The notes beneath the pieces are model-generated. The model was not told where the DNA came from, searched no databases, and saw only the letters and a list, made by a program, of their open reading frames with translations. Positions 1-8,334 of a stretch of DNA of 64,000 nucleotides are shown in pieces. Source of the DNA: an uncultured Planctomycetota bacterium. Lineage in GTDB: Bacteria; Planctomycetota; Phycisphaerae; UBA1845; UTPLA1. Each line of letters starts with the position of its first letter. Position 1 is the stretch's first letter. The translations under genes and the position numbers were made by a program. The stretch covers positions 1-64,000 of the forward strand of contig CAADGE010000040.1 in assembly GCA_900696465.1 (NCBI GenBank), in the 5' to 3' direction.

Positions 1-148
1 CGGACGCGACGTGCAGAAATTCATCGAATGCCTCACGGCCTCGCCGGGCAACTGCAACTGCGCCGACGTGGACCGCGCGAGCGGCGTGAACCTCGACGAC
101 ATCGTCGATTTCGTCGCCGATCTGCTCGCCTCCGCCGCGTGCTCCTGA
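1..148 (+). CDS. C-terminal end of a dockerin-like protein (partial)
   Basis: An open frame enters from the left edge (first full codon at 2) and stops at 146-148. The 48 visible residues contain a short Cys-rich segment (FIECLT...NCNCAD) followed by DVDRASGVNLDDIVDF. This resembles the calcium-binding, dockerin-type-I-like repeats that end many secreted planctomycete proteins (D-x-D-x-[ST]-G-x-[VI]-[ND]-L-D-D). The rest of the protein is outside the window, so its catalytic or binding function cannot be told. The next gene starts 138 bases downstream. Confidence 0.6.
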   Translation, partial: GRDVQKFIECLTASPGNCNCADVDRASGVNLDDIVDFVADLLASAACS

Positions 149-286
149 TCTTTGACACGCGTCGTCCGGCATGCGCAAAGTGTGCGTGCCTTGCACGATT
201 CGGTTTCGGCGACTACGACTCCGAGCGTGACGAGCAACATCCCCGCCAGCGAAAGCTTCCCTGCCGCGCCACGTTTCATCCGAAAC

Positions 287-1429
287 ATGCTGCGCCTCAC
301 CCTGCCGTTGTGGATCGTCCTGCTGCATTTCTCGATGGATGCCCGTGCCCACGAAGTCGACCTGACCCGCGTGCAGGTCTCCTTCGATGGTTCGAGCCGC
401 TTCACGGTCGACATGATCTACGACGTCCACGCCTTTCTTGCCGGCGTGCGACCCGAGCATCTGACGCCGGAGGACATCGAGCGCGTACGCAACATGGCGG
501 CTCTGGAGCTGGCGCAGCGGACCGAGGAACTTCGCGAGTATCTCCGCCGTCGCGTTCGCCTGCGGTTCGATGACACAGTGACGCCTTACGAAATCGCCTT
601 TCCCGATGTTGACCCGATTCCCCCGCCCGCGGATCCCGCGGATACGCCCGAGCAAAAGCACGCCTCGCCGATCTCACGGATTGTCCGGCTCACCGGTGAC
701 GCGCCCGACGGTGCGAAAAAGTTTGTCTTCTGGGCCTCAAAATCGTTCGGAAACATCATTCTGGAATTCGTCGATACCGACGGCCGCCTGCTCCATCAGC
801 TTCGCGTGGAGAAGGGCGATCGCAGCCGGCCCTACGACCTGACCCGGCCGTCCGTGCCGATCGGACGCGGCCAGGTCGCGTGGGATTACCTCGTCCTCGG
901 ATTTGAACACATCCTGCCGGAAGGGCCGGACCACATCCTCTTCGTGCTCGGACTCTTCCTGCTGACCGTGCAGCTTCGTCCGCTTATCTGGCAGGTGACG
1001 ATGTTCACACTGGCGCACAGCGTGACGCTGGCGCTGTCCACCTATGGTGTCATTCGATTGTCACCGGAGATCGTTGAGCCGCTGATCGCTCTTTCGATCG
1101 TGTGCGTGGCCGTGGAGAATATCCTGACCTCGCGCCTTTACCCCTGGCGACCGGTGGTCGTCTTCCTCTTCGGCCTGCTTCACGGACTGGGCTTCGCCGG
1201 CGTACTGGAGGAACTGGGCCTGCCCCGTGAGCGTTTTCTGACGGCTCTGGTCTCCTTTAACGTGGGTGTCGAGTTCGGGCAGCTCGCGGTGATCGGGCTG
1301 GCCCTCGTTCTGGTCGGCTGGGCAAGAAACCGGCTGTGGTATCGCCGCCGTATCGTCGTCCCTGCCTCGACGGTCATCGCCCTCATCGGTCTCTACTGGA
1401 GTATGGAGCGAATCGGCTTGATCGGCTAG
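287..1429 (+). CDS. HupE/UreJ-2 family membrane protein
   Basis: This is a 380-residue predicted membrane protein. I chose ATG 287 rather than the longer open frame from 152, because from 287 the protein begins with a clear Sec signal peptide (LTLPLWIVLLHF, then ARA before HEVDL). An extracytoplasmic domain of about 180 residues is followed by a C-terminal bundle of hydrophobic helices. The bundle opens with the family hallmark FEHILPEGPDHILFVLG (about residues 206-222); its His and Asp residues are typical of HupE/UreJ-type proteins, some of which transport nickel or cobalt. A second His-containing segment (FTLAHSVTLALS) and LLHGLGFAG follow. The substrate is not established: no hydrogenase or urease gene is nearby, so metal transport is only a family-level inference. 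Confidence 0.75.
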   Translation: MLRLTLPLWIVLLHFSMDARAHEVDLTRVQVSFDGSSRFTVDMIYDVHAFLAGVRPEHLTPEDIERVRNMAALELAQRTEELREYLRRRVRLRFDDTVTPYEIAFPDVDPIPPPADPADTPEQKHASPISRIVRLTGDAPDGAKKFVFWASKSFGNIILEFVDTDGRLLHQLRVEKGDRSRPYDLTRPSVPIGRGQVAWDYLVLGFEHILPEGPDHILFVLGLFLLTVQLRPLIWQVTMFTLAHSVTLALSTYGVIRLSPEIVEPLIALSIVCVAVENILTSRLYPWRPVVVFLFGLLHGLGFAGVLEELGLPRERFLTALVSFNVGVEFGQLAVIGLALVLVGWARNRLWYRRRIVVPASTVIALIGLYWSMERIGLIG

Positions 1430-1509
1430 AAGCTGCCACAGGCGCCAGCTATCTAAACATTTATTTAAAATATACTTAACACTATCCGTTCATGGGAGCC
1501 GAAATACGC

Positions 1510-1537
1510 TTGACAGCGTGGGAAGTTGGGCTATATT
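1510..1537 (+). promoter_or_regulatory. Strong sigma-70-type promoter of the 16S rRNA unit
   Basis: The -35 hexamer TTGACA (1510-1515) and -10 hexamer TATATT (1532-1537) are separated by 16 bases. An AT-rich tract at about 1451-1485 lies where an rRNA UP element would sit. The implied start near 1545 gives a leader of roughly 580 nt before the mature 16S. Confidence 0.7.
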
Positions 1538-1756
1538 TCCATTGCCTCTTTCGTAGTCCGGTGTTGGGTTTTCGCCGGGCCGCATGTCGCTCGTGCCGCT
1601 TTCTGGCGGTTTCAAACGGCGACACGAAGATGCGGCAATAGGCGGGTTTCCTGGCTCCGGTTTTTTTGTCGCCATCCAGCGGCTCTGCCGGGACCGACCT
1701 TCGGATCGGGCCGGGTGGCCCGCCGGGTGACGGGAAAAATCGAAGAGGTTTGTGGC

Positions 1757-1784
1757 TTGACAGCCCTTACGGGCCGGTTAAGCT
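1757..1784 (+). promoter_or_regulatory. Possible second rRNA promoter
   Basis: TTGACA (1757-1762) is followed after 16 bases by TAAGCT (1779-1784). The -35 is perfect and the -10 is weak. Tandem promoters are common for rRNA genes, but this one rests on the hexamers alone. Confidence 0.35.
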
Positions 1785-1790
1785 GCTTGG

Positions 1791-1813
1791 CTCGCCTGAT
1801 CGCATCAGGCGAG
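1791..1813 (+). other. Perfect 10-bp hairpin in the rRNA leader
   Basis: CTCGCCTGAT (1791-1800) and ATCAGGCGAG (1804-1813) are perfect inverted repeats with a CGC loop. No T-tract follows, so this is not an intrinsic terminator. It sits just before the boxA. Confidence 0.6.
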
Positions 1814-1845
1814 GCGGACGGCCGGTTTCGTGCCGGATCGCGACC

Positions 1846-1857
1846 TGCTCTTTGACA
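1846..1857 (+). promoter_or_regulatory. boxA antitermination site
   Basis: TGCTCTTTGACA differs by one base from the boxA form TGCTCTTTAACA found in rRNA leaders, where NusB/NusE bind and protect the untranslated transcript from Rho. It lies immediately upstream of the 5' arm of the processing stem, the usual position in rRNA operons. Confidence 0.75.
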
Positions 1858-1860
1858 AGT

Positions 1861-1888
1861 AAACAGAGATCGACGCGAGAATGTGGAG
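1861..1888 (+). other. 5' arm of the pre-16S processing stem
   Basis: AAACAGAGATCG (1861-1872) is the exact reverse complement of 3819-3830. ATGTGGAG (1881-1888) pairs with CTTCACAT (3801-3808) with one G-U pair. Together they form the leader/trailer helix expected around a 16S precursor, normally cut by RNase III. Confidence 0.7.
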
Positions 1889-2043
1889 CGGCCGCATCCC
1901 TGCAAGGATGCGTGCGGCTCATGATCCACACCGGCCGCAGCCGGGCGAAAGCCCGTCGGGCCGGATGAGGGTGTGCTCGCCGATGCGAAAGCGTCGGCAT
2001 GCTCAAACATTCTCGTTTGCAGACGTAAGTTTGAGCTTGGTGT

Positions 2044-2064
2044 CTCTCGACATTTTGTCGAGAG
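2044..2064 (+). other. Perfect 9-bp hairpin just before mature 16S
   Basis: CTCTCGACA (2044-2052) and TGTCGAGAG (2056-2064) form a perfect stem around a TTT loop. Other stems nearby include GCTCAAAC (2001-2008) with GTTTGAGC (2029-2036). They show that the leader is strongly folded RNA. No protein gene is supported between 1430 and 2126. Confidence 0.6.
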
Positions 2065-2126
2065 CCCTGTCAGTTCGAAGAACACGTTCGGTGTCGCTTC
2101 GGCGGCACTGACACGTTCGACGAATA

Positions 2127-3706
<1,580 letters not shown>

Positions 3707-3800
3707 GAGGATTACCTGGACGAGATTGACGTCCGCCTCGGCGGACCTCGACTCGATATCGTCAGCACATTGTCGGGTCGCTTCGGCGACCGCGGCGGCA

Positions 3801-3830
3801 CTTCACATGTCGCCCCGGCGATCTCTGTTT
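3801..3830 (+). other. 3' arm of the pre-16S processing stem
   Basis: CTTCACAT (3801-3808) and CGATCTCTGTTT (3819-3830) pair with leader segments 1881-1888 and 1861-1872. The helix encloses the whole 16S and ends just before the terminator. Confidence 0.7.
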
Positions 3831-3842
3831 CTTGCTATACAA

Positions 3843-3885
3843 AAACGCCCGGCGCGCTTCACGCACGTCGGGCGTTTCTTTTTTT
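3843..3885 (+). terminator. Intrinsic terminator of the 16S unit, probably bidirectional
   Basis: AAACGCCCG (3843-3851) pairs with CGGGCGTTT (3869-3877), with further inner pairs. A run of seven T follows at 3879-3885. On the minus strand the same stem is followed by a T-run (A-run at 3841-3845), so it can also end the convergent kinase operon whose last stop is at 3919. Confidence 0.85.
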
Positions 3886-3918
3886 ACCACCCTCTGACTG
3901 CTGGTTCGAACTCGCGGG

Positions 3919-5409
3919 CTACGCCGTTGCCGCAGGACGGAACCAGTCATGCCATGCGTGCAGCCACGCCGCGCCCATGGCCAGCGGTGCCGCGGCAAAC
4001 AGCCCCATCAACTCGCTATTCGATACATGCGTGGCAAAGTCGCGCGAGCCGGGCCAGGAGAGCACCCGCCGCGGCCACTCGCTCCAGAGCGTCTCCAGTC
4101 CTTTGGAGACCAGCAGTGCGTCCAGCGTTGTATCCTCGCAGACATCGGCCACAACGCCTTCGACGGTCAGCAGCGCCTTTCGGAACAGGAGCATCGAACC
4201 GGAAAAACGTGCACCGCACCGCGCCGCCGAGTCCAGTAGTTCCACGAGCCATGCCGGGCCCGGCAAGCGACCGCGCCGCAGGCCGCGCAGTGCCTCCTCG
4301 ACGGATGATCGCAACCCGGCCTCATTCGGTGTCGACAGCGACAGTTGCTCAATTGAGGATGCCATCGACGCGGCATCACTCAGAAGGGCGGCGAGGAAGA
4401 TTCGTGCGACGGCTTCGTGATCGCGCTTCGCCATCCGGCCGGTCAGACTCCAGTCCAGAATGGCCAGCGATCCGGCGGGCATCTCATCGGGCGACAGCAG
4501 GTTGCCCGCATGCGGGTCGGCGTGAAAGACGGTCTCCCCGTCCCGGCAGAAGACCACGTCTCCGATCAGGGCGTCCACAATGGTTCGCGCCAGACGGCGG
4601 CGTTCCGCGGCGGGGCGATCTGCGACCTGGGTGACTTTGGTGCCGGCGATGTATTCCATGGCCGTCATCCGCGGCGTGGAGAGCGGCAAGAGCACCGGAA
4701 CCCAGACATCCCGGCGATGGCTGTAGCGCGGCAGGGCTTCGGTGAGGTTGCGTTGCTCCTGGCACAGATCCACCTCGCCGGCGACCAGGTCGCGGACCGT
4801 GTCGAAGGTGTCGCGGTAGTCGAAGGCAGGCAGTTCGCGAGCTTCCCGAGTGGCATCGAGGTGATCGGCCAGCTCCGCAAGGACGGCCAGCTCCTCCTGC
4901 AGACGCTCCTCAATGCCGGGCTTCTTGACCTTCAACACGCCACGCTGCGGCGGGCCTGAAGGCGTGCGGTGCCACGTTATCGGCACCACGACCGCGACGC
5001 TGGCCTCGGCCATGGCCCCCTGTGCGATCAGAACATCCTCCTGAATGCTCGCCCGGCGCAGTTCTTCGTCGATGATCCGCCGAATCTCCTCGAAGGGATA
5101 GACCGGCGCAAAGGTTTCCAGTTCCTGCAATGCCCGTCGCAGGTCGGCGTCCAGCCCGCGATGACGGGCCACGACCTGTCCGAGCTTGTGCAGCACAGGG
5201 CAGCAATGCATCAGGGCGACCAGCCGCGCCGAGGGTGGCGCGTCCGCCGGCAGGACGCTCTGCGCGCGGACAATCTCCGCGCGGCGCTCCGCCGAAAGCC
5301 GATCGACAAAAAAGCGCAGCGCCTCGGCGATCAGCGGGCGGTAAGCAGCGTAGGTTTCGGGAATGAACTGCTGGGTCTGTGTGAGGAAAGGCAGGTCGGT
5401 GCCGGTCAT
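3919..5409 (-). CDS. AarF/ABC1/UbiB-family atypical kinase
   Basis: This 496-residue protein belongs to the ABC1/AarF/UbiB protein-kinase-like family, whose best-known member supports ubiquinone biosynthesis. The family's N-terminal K-x-G-Q element is present as KLGQ (residues 75-78). A candidate ATP-binding lysine lies in VLKVKKPG (about 158-165). The catalytic loop is HADPHAGN (296-303), and the metal-binding aspartate is in ILDWS (about 317-321), where DW replaces the common DFG. The usual Ala-rich loop is degenerate (GAMAEASVAVVV). It is the downstream gene of a two-gene minus-strand unit, 36 bases after a Ser/Thr kinase. The substrate is unknown; the name is at family level. Confidence 0.8.
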   Translation of the reverse strand: MTGTDLPFLTQTQQFIPETYAAYRPLIAEALRFFVDRLSAERRAEIVRAQSVLPADAPPSARLVALMHCCPVLHKLGQVVARHRGLDADLRRALQELETFAPVYPFEEIRRIIDEELRRASIQEDVLIAQGAMAEASVAVVVPITWHRTPSGPPQRGVLKVKKPGIEERLQEELAVLAELADHLDATREARELPAFDYRDTFDTVRDLVAGEVDLCQEQRNLTEALPRYSHRRDVWVPVLLPLSTPRMTAMEYIAGTKVTQVADRPAAERRRLARTIVDALIGDVVFCRDGETVFHADPHAGNLLSPDEMPAGSLAILDWSLTGRMAKRDHEAVARIFLAALLSDAASMASSIEQLSLSTPNEAGLRSSVEEALRGLRRGRLPGPAWLVELLDSAARCGARFSGSMLLFRKALLTVEGVVADVCEDTTLDALLVSKGLETLWSEWPRRVLSWPGSRDFATHVSNSELMGLFAAAPLAMGAAWLHAWHDWFRPAATA

Positions 5410-5445
5410 GTGGGATCACGTCCTTTACGGCGACGCAAGGCCGTG

Positions 5446-6273
5446 CTAAGCGGTCTTGGCGACGCGGTCGAAGCAGACCTCCAGGCGATCCTTGACGATC
5501 TGCATGTTCTCCGGACGGTCGGAGCGCTCCGTCCGGCAGCAGTCTTCGAGCAGCCGAAGAAGGGTGGGATCGAGCTGGCGGGCCTGGTCGGTGTTGGGGT
5601 TTCGCCAGAAATCGAGGTTCACGCCACTCTTGGTGACGCTCGTGCTGTTCAGCTCCGTTTCGACACTTCGCCCGAGAAAGACCTTGTGCATCGTCGCACC
5701 CAGGCCGAAGACGTCGGTGCGGGCATCCAGCGCCTGGCGCTCGACCTGTTCCTTGGCGATGAAATCCTTCGTGCCCTGGATGCGCTCTTTGCGGGTGAAC
5801 ATCGGGCATGCCTGGCCGAAGTCGATGATCGTCGGCCGGCCGTTCTTTGCGCAGAGAATGTTGTGCGGCTTGAGATCGGCATGCACGAAGCCGCGGCGGT
5901 GAAGATCGTGCAGACCGTCAGCCACGTGCCAGAAGACCTTGATCAGAAGGGGCATGGGCGACGTTTCGGCGAACTTGTCGAGCGAGATGCCGTCCACGAA
6001 CTGGAGTATGTTGTACGCCTCGATGGCCCGGAGCTTGCGCTTCACGATTCCATATTCGAGCGACTTGCGCAGTGCGGGGTGATTGTTGCCCACGCCGACG
6101 TCGAACTCGTTCTTGAGCTGGCGTACCTGCGAATGCCAGTTCGGCGCCGTCGCCGAAACATACTTCTTGCAGTAGTGCGTCCCGTCCCGCGCATCGCGCA
6201 TCAGAGCCACCTTGGTCCCGGCGCCGGTGCCAAGCTCGCGGACAAACATGAGACTTTCGAGGCGTTTGCTCAT
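5446..6273 (-). CDS. Serine/threonine protein kinase, cytosolic
   Basis: This is a 275-residue Hanks-type kinase with almost no sequence beyond the catalytic domain. Visible motifs are a glycine-rich loop (ELGTGAGTKVAL), a candidate ATP lysine in HYCKKYV, a catalytic loop VHADLKPHNIL (HAD in place of HRD), and the metal motif IIDFG. A GTKDFIAKEQ segment stands where the APE motif would be, and DVFGLGATMHK matches subdomain IX. I preferred ATG 6273 over a GTG 99 bases upstream because homology begins right after it; neither has an obvious ribosome site. No transmembrane or PASTA segment is present, unlike many planctomycete kinases. It is probably co-transcribed with the AarF-type kinase. Confidence 0.8.
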   Translation of the reverse strand: MSKRLESLMFVRELGTGAGTKVALMRDARDGTHYCKKYVSATAPNWHSQVRQLKNEFDVGVGNNHPALRKSLEYGIVKRKLRAIEAYNILQFVDGISLDKFAETSPMPLLIKVFWHVADGLHDLHRRGFVHADLKPHNILCAKNGRPTIIDFGQACPMFTRKERIQGTKDFIAKEQVERQALDARTDVFGLGATMHKVFLGRSVETELNSTSVTKSGVNLDFWRNPNTDQARQLDPTLLRLLEDCCRTERSDRPENMQIVKDRLEVCFDRVAKTA

Positions 6274-7187
6274 GTGTATCGATCGACCACTCGGATGACT
6301 GTGTGCGGCCTGCGGGTCAGGCACCCGCTCCGGAGGATTCGTCTGGAGATTGCCGGTCGATACCGGTCGCACCCACTGGATCTCGATGCAAGTAACGGGC
6401 CTGCGTTTCAGATTATCCCGTTATCGGACAAAAAACACCGGTCGAATCCTGACCGGTCGAGTTGTCCTCTCTTCGAGCCGAGTTTGCCACATAACTGCCC
6501 ATCGATGATGGGTTTAAGAATCCTGTCAACACATATATGGAAGTGAGAGATGAGGACGGCGCCAAGGATGGCTTAATGAATGAATGATAAAAGCGGGTTA
6601 CCACTGTTCCTGGCGACTTCGCCCACATCATGCCCTCACATCGGAGAATACTATAACGGCTGGCTATGTGTCTTTCCAGCAGTTCCCCAGACTCAGTGCC
6701 GTTTTGGCGGGCAGCCACAGGGGTGGGGAAGGCAAATTGGGCTATTTTGCCCGCCGCCCGCCGGTTCTCTCGTGGCGTCCTGCCCGACAAACACCCGACG
6801 TCCGATTCGCGAATCGGCCTTCCGACCAAGCGGGCTTGGTTTCCGCGTGAATTTCCGTCTGCCTGTCCGCTCGGTACCAACCTTGCATGAACGATGACTA
6901 CCTCGCTCATCGATCGGGACACCCTACGTCCCGGGATCGGAGCATTTCCATGCAGGCCCGTCATCATCACGCCCCGCCAAGCTGGTGGCGTCGAGTCCGT
7001 CGAACGATCGCGTATGTTCGCTGGTCACTGCGCTGCTCGGCTGCCTCAAAAGAGGAGTCGACAACATCCGGCCGCAGGTCGTTGCCAGCTTGCGCCTCGA
7101 TTCCGATGTGTTACCACGTGGAGTGAAGCGTTGCCGCATGCAGTCTGTTCGTAGAAGTGCGATTGTTCCGAGCGGCAGAGAAATGCC
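6274..7187. other. 914-base gap without a supported gene
   Basis: Open frames here (for example minus 6413-6970) show no recognisable domain and no ribosome site, so I call none. The gap holds four copies of CCGGTCG(A/C) at 6354-6361, 6364-6371, 6438-6445 and 6453-6460, and a perfect 16-bp palindrome (6802-6817). It also has an inverted repeat GGGAC/GTCCC near 6916-6932. It probably contains the promoter of the kinase pair and the tail of the lptB transcript. Confidence 0.5.
6802..6817. promoter_or_regulatory. Perfect 16-bp palindrome, operator-like
   Basis: CCGATTCG followed by CGAATCGG is a perfect palindrome with no spacer in non-coding DNA. A dimeric regulator could bind it, but no nearby regulator gene suggests which. 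Confidence 0.35.
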
Positions 7188-8009
7188 TTAGCTGCCTGTC
7201 GGCGGATGATCGAATTCATCGCCCCGGAACGTACTGCCGAGATAGGCCTCTCGTACAACAGGGTCGTTGATGAGTTGCCGTGGCGAGCCCTCGGCGATCA
7301 CCGTCCCCTCGTGGATGATGTAGCTGCGGTCTGTGACTTCCAGCGTCTGACGGACATTGTGATCCGTCAGCAGAAACGACAGGCCCAGGTCCTTCTTCAG
7401 GTGTCGTACCTCGCGCTGGAGGTCCTGCACGGCGATGGGGTCCACGCCGCTGAAGGGCTCATCCAGAAGAATGATCGCCGGCTGTGTGATCAACGCCCGG
7501 GCGATTTCCAGTTTGCGGCGTTCGCCGCCCGAGAGCGTCCGTGCTTCCTGCTTGGCGTTTCGGAGCAGGCCGAATTGCTCGAGCAGTTCGTGCGCTCTGC
7601 GCCGCCGCTCGGCGGTCGACAGCCCCTTGATCAGTTCGAGGATCGCCAGCAGGTTCTTCTCGACGGAGAGCCGCACGAAGACGCTATTTTCCTGTGATAG
7701 ATAGCCAACGCCCTTCTGGGCGCGCTTGTACATCGGCAACTGTGTAATATCTTCGCCGTTGAAGCGGACCTCGCCGCCGTCCGGCCGGACAATCCCCATC
7801 GTCATCCGGAAACTCGTCGTCTTGCCCGCACCGTTTCTTCCGAGCAGTCCGACGATTTCCCCCCGGCCCACGTAGAAGCTCACCTTGTTGACCACGACGC
7901 GCCCGCCGTAGGCCTTCTTCAGGTCTCGCACCTCCAACAGGTGACGGGGCTGAGCCGGTCCGTGAGAACGTGCAGGTTCGACGTTGGTTGCTGGGGACAA
8001 GGTGTTCAC
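7188..8009 (-). CDS. lptB: LptB-like ABC transporter ATP-binding protein
   Basis: This 273-residue ABC ATPase resembles LptB, the cytoplasmic engine that extracts lipopolysaccharide from the inner membrane with LptFG. It has Walker A GRNGAGKTT (57-65), the Q-loop region GVGYLSQENSVFVRLSVEKN, a signature LSGGE (159-163), Walker B LLDEP (181-185), and the switch histidine in LLTDHNVRQTLE. The phrase FSGVDPIAV and the VEKNL segment are characteristic of LptB rather than of amino-acid importers. The first 22 residues are an extra tail. The start is GTG 8009 with GGAGG some 11 bases upstream. The partners LptA, LptC, LptF and LptG are not in the window, so the LPS role is inferred. Confidence 0.8.
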   Translation of the reverse strand: MNTLSPATNVEPARSHGPAQPRHLLEVRDLKKAYGGRVVVNKVSFYVGRGEIVGLLGRNGAGKTTSFRMTMGIVRPDGGEVRFNGEDITQLPMYKRAQKGVGYLSQENSVFVRLSVEKNLLAILELIKGLSTAERRRRAHELLEQFGLLRNAKQEARTLSGGERRKLEIARALITQPAIILLDEPFSGVDPIAVQDLQREVRHLKKDLGLSFLLTDHNVRQTLEVTDRSYIIHEGTVIAEGSPRQLINDPVVREAYLGSTFRGDEFDHPPTGS

Positions 8010-8334
8010 GAAGCTTGCAGGTCCTCCATCGCGTGCGAGCGGTCCTGACTGGTAGCCGCACAGTGTAACCCCGTAGGCCGACAGGTGCAGGGGGATGTCA
8101 ATTCATTGCGCGAAAGATGCATAAGAATATATGATTCAATGAGTTGTGCCGTGAGGCAGTCAGAAATCACTGATTTCAAGCTGGCGATTCGACAGAATTC
8201 GACCAATTAGCCCGTGACCTCCCAATTCGCAGCGAGCTTTATGGGATTCGGAATTGTGGATAACTTCCTCCGACCTGTTGAATCATTTGATGACCCATCT
8301 GGTCTGCGATACCGATTGATACGAACCTTCGATC
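8010..8334. other. 325-base gap between lptB and lepB
   Basis: No gene is supported here. A minus-strand TTGACA (complement of 8098-8103) could be a -35 for lptB, but no good -10 follows. One perfect DnaA-box sequence (TTATCCACA on the minus strand, 8255-8263) is isolated. Confidence 0.4.

Noticed and set aside
3726-4634. Plus-strand open frame of 302 codons opposite the AarF-type gene
   Set aside because: Arg/Pro/Ala-rich shadow frame of a well-supported minus-strand kinase, overlapping the rRNA trailer and terminator.
4969-6546. Plus-strand open frame of 525 codons opposite both kinases
   Set aside because: Antisense shadow caused by high GC; the minus-strand frames carry all the kinase motifs.
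6413-6970. Minus-strand open frame of 185 codons
   Set aside because: No recognisable domain or ribosome site; it covers a palindrome and repeats in a promoter-like gap.
8255-8263. Perfect DnaA box (TTATCCACA on the minus strand) near the lepB end
   Set aside because: Only one copy was seen, without an AT-rich unwinding region, dnaA or dnaN; not evidence of an origin.
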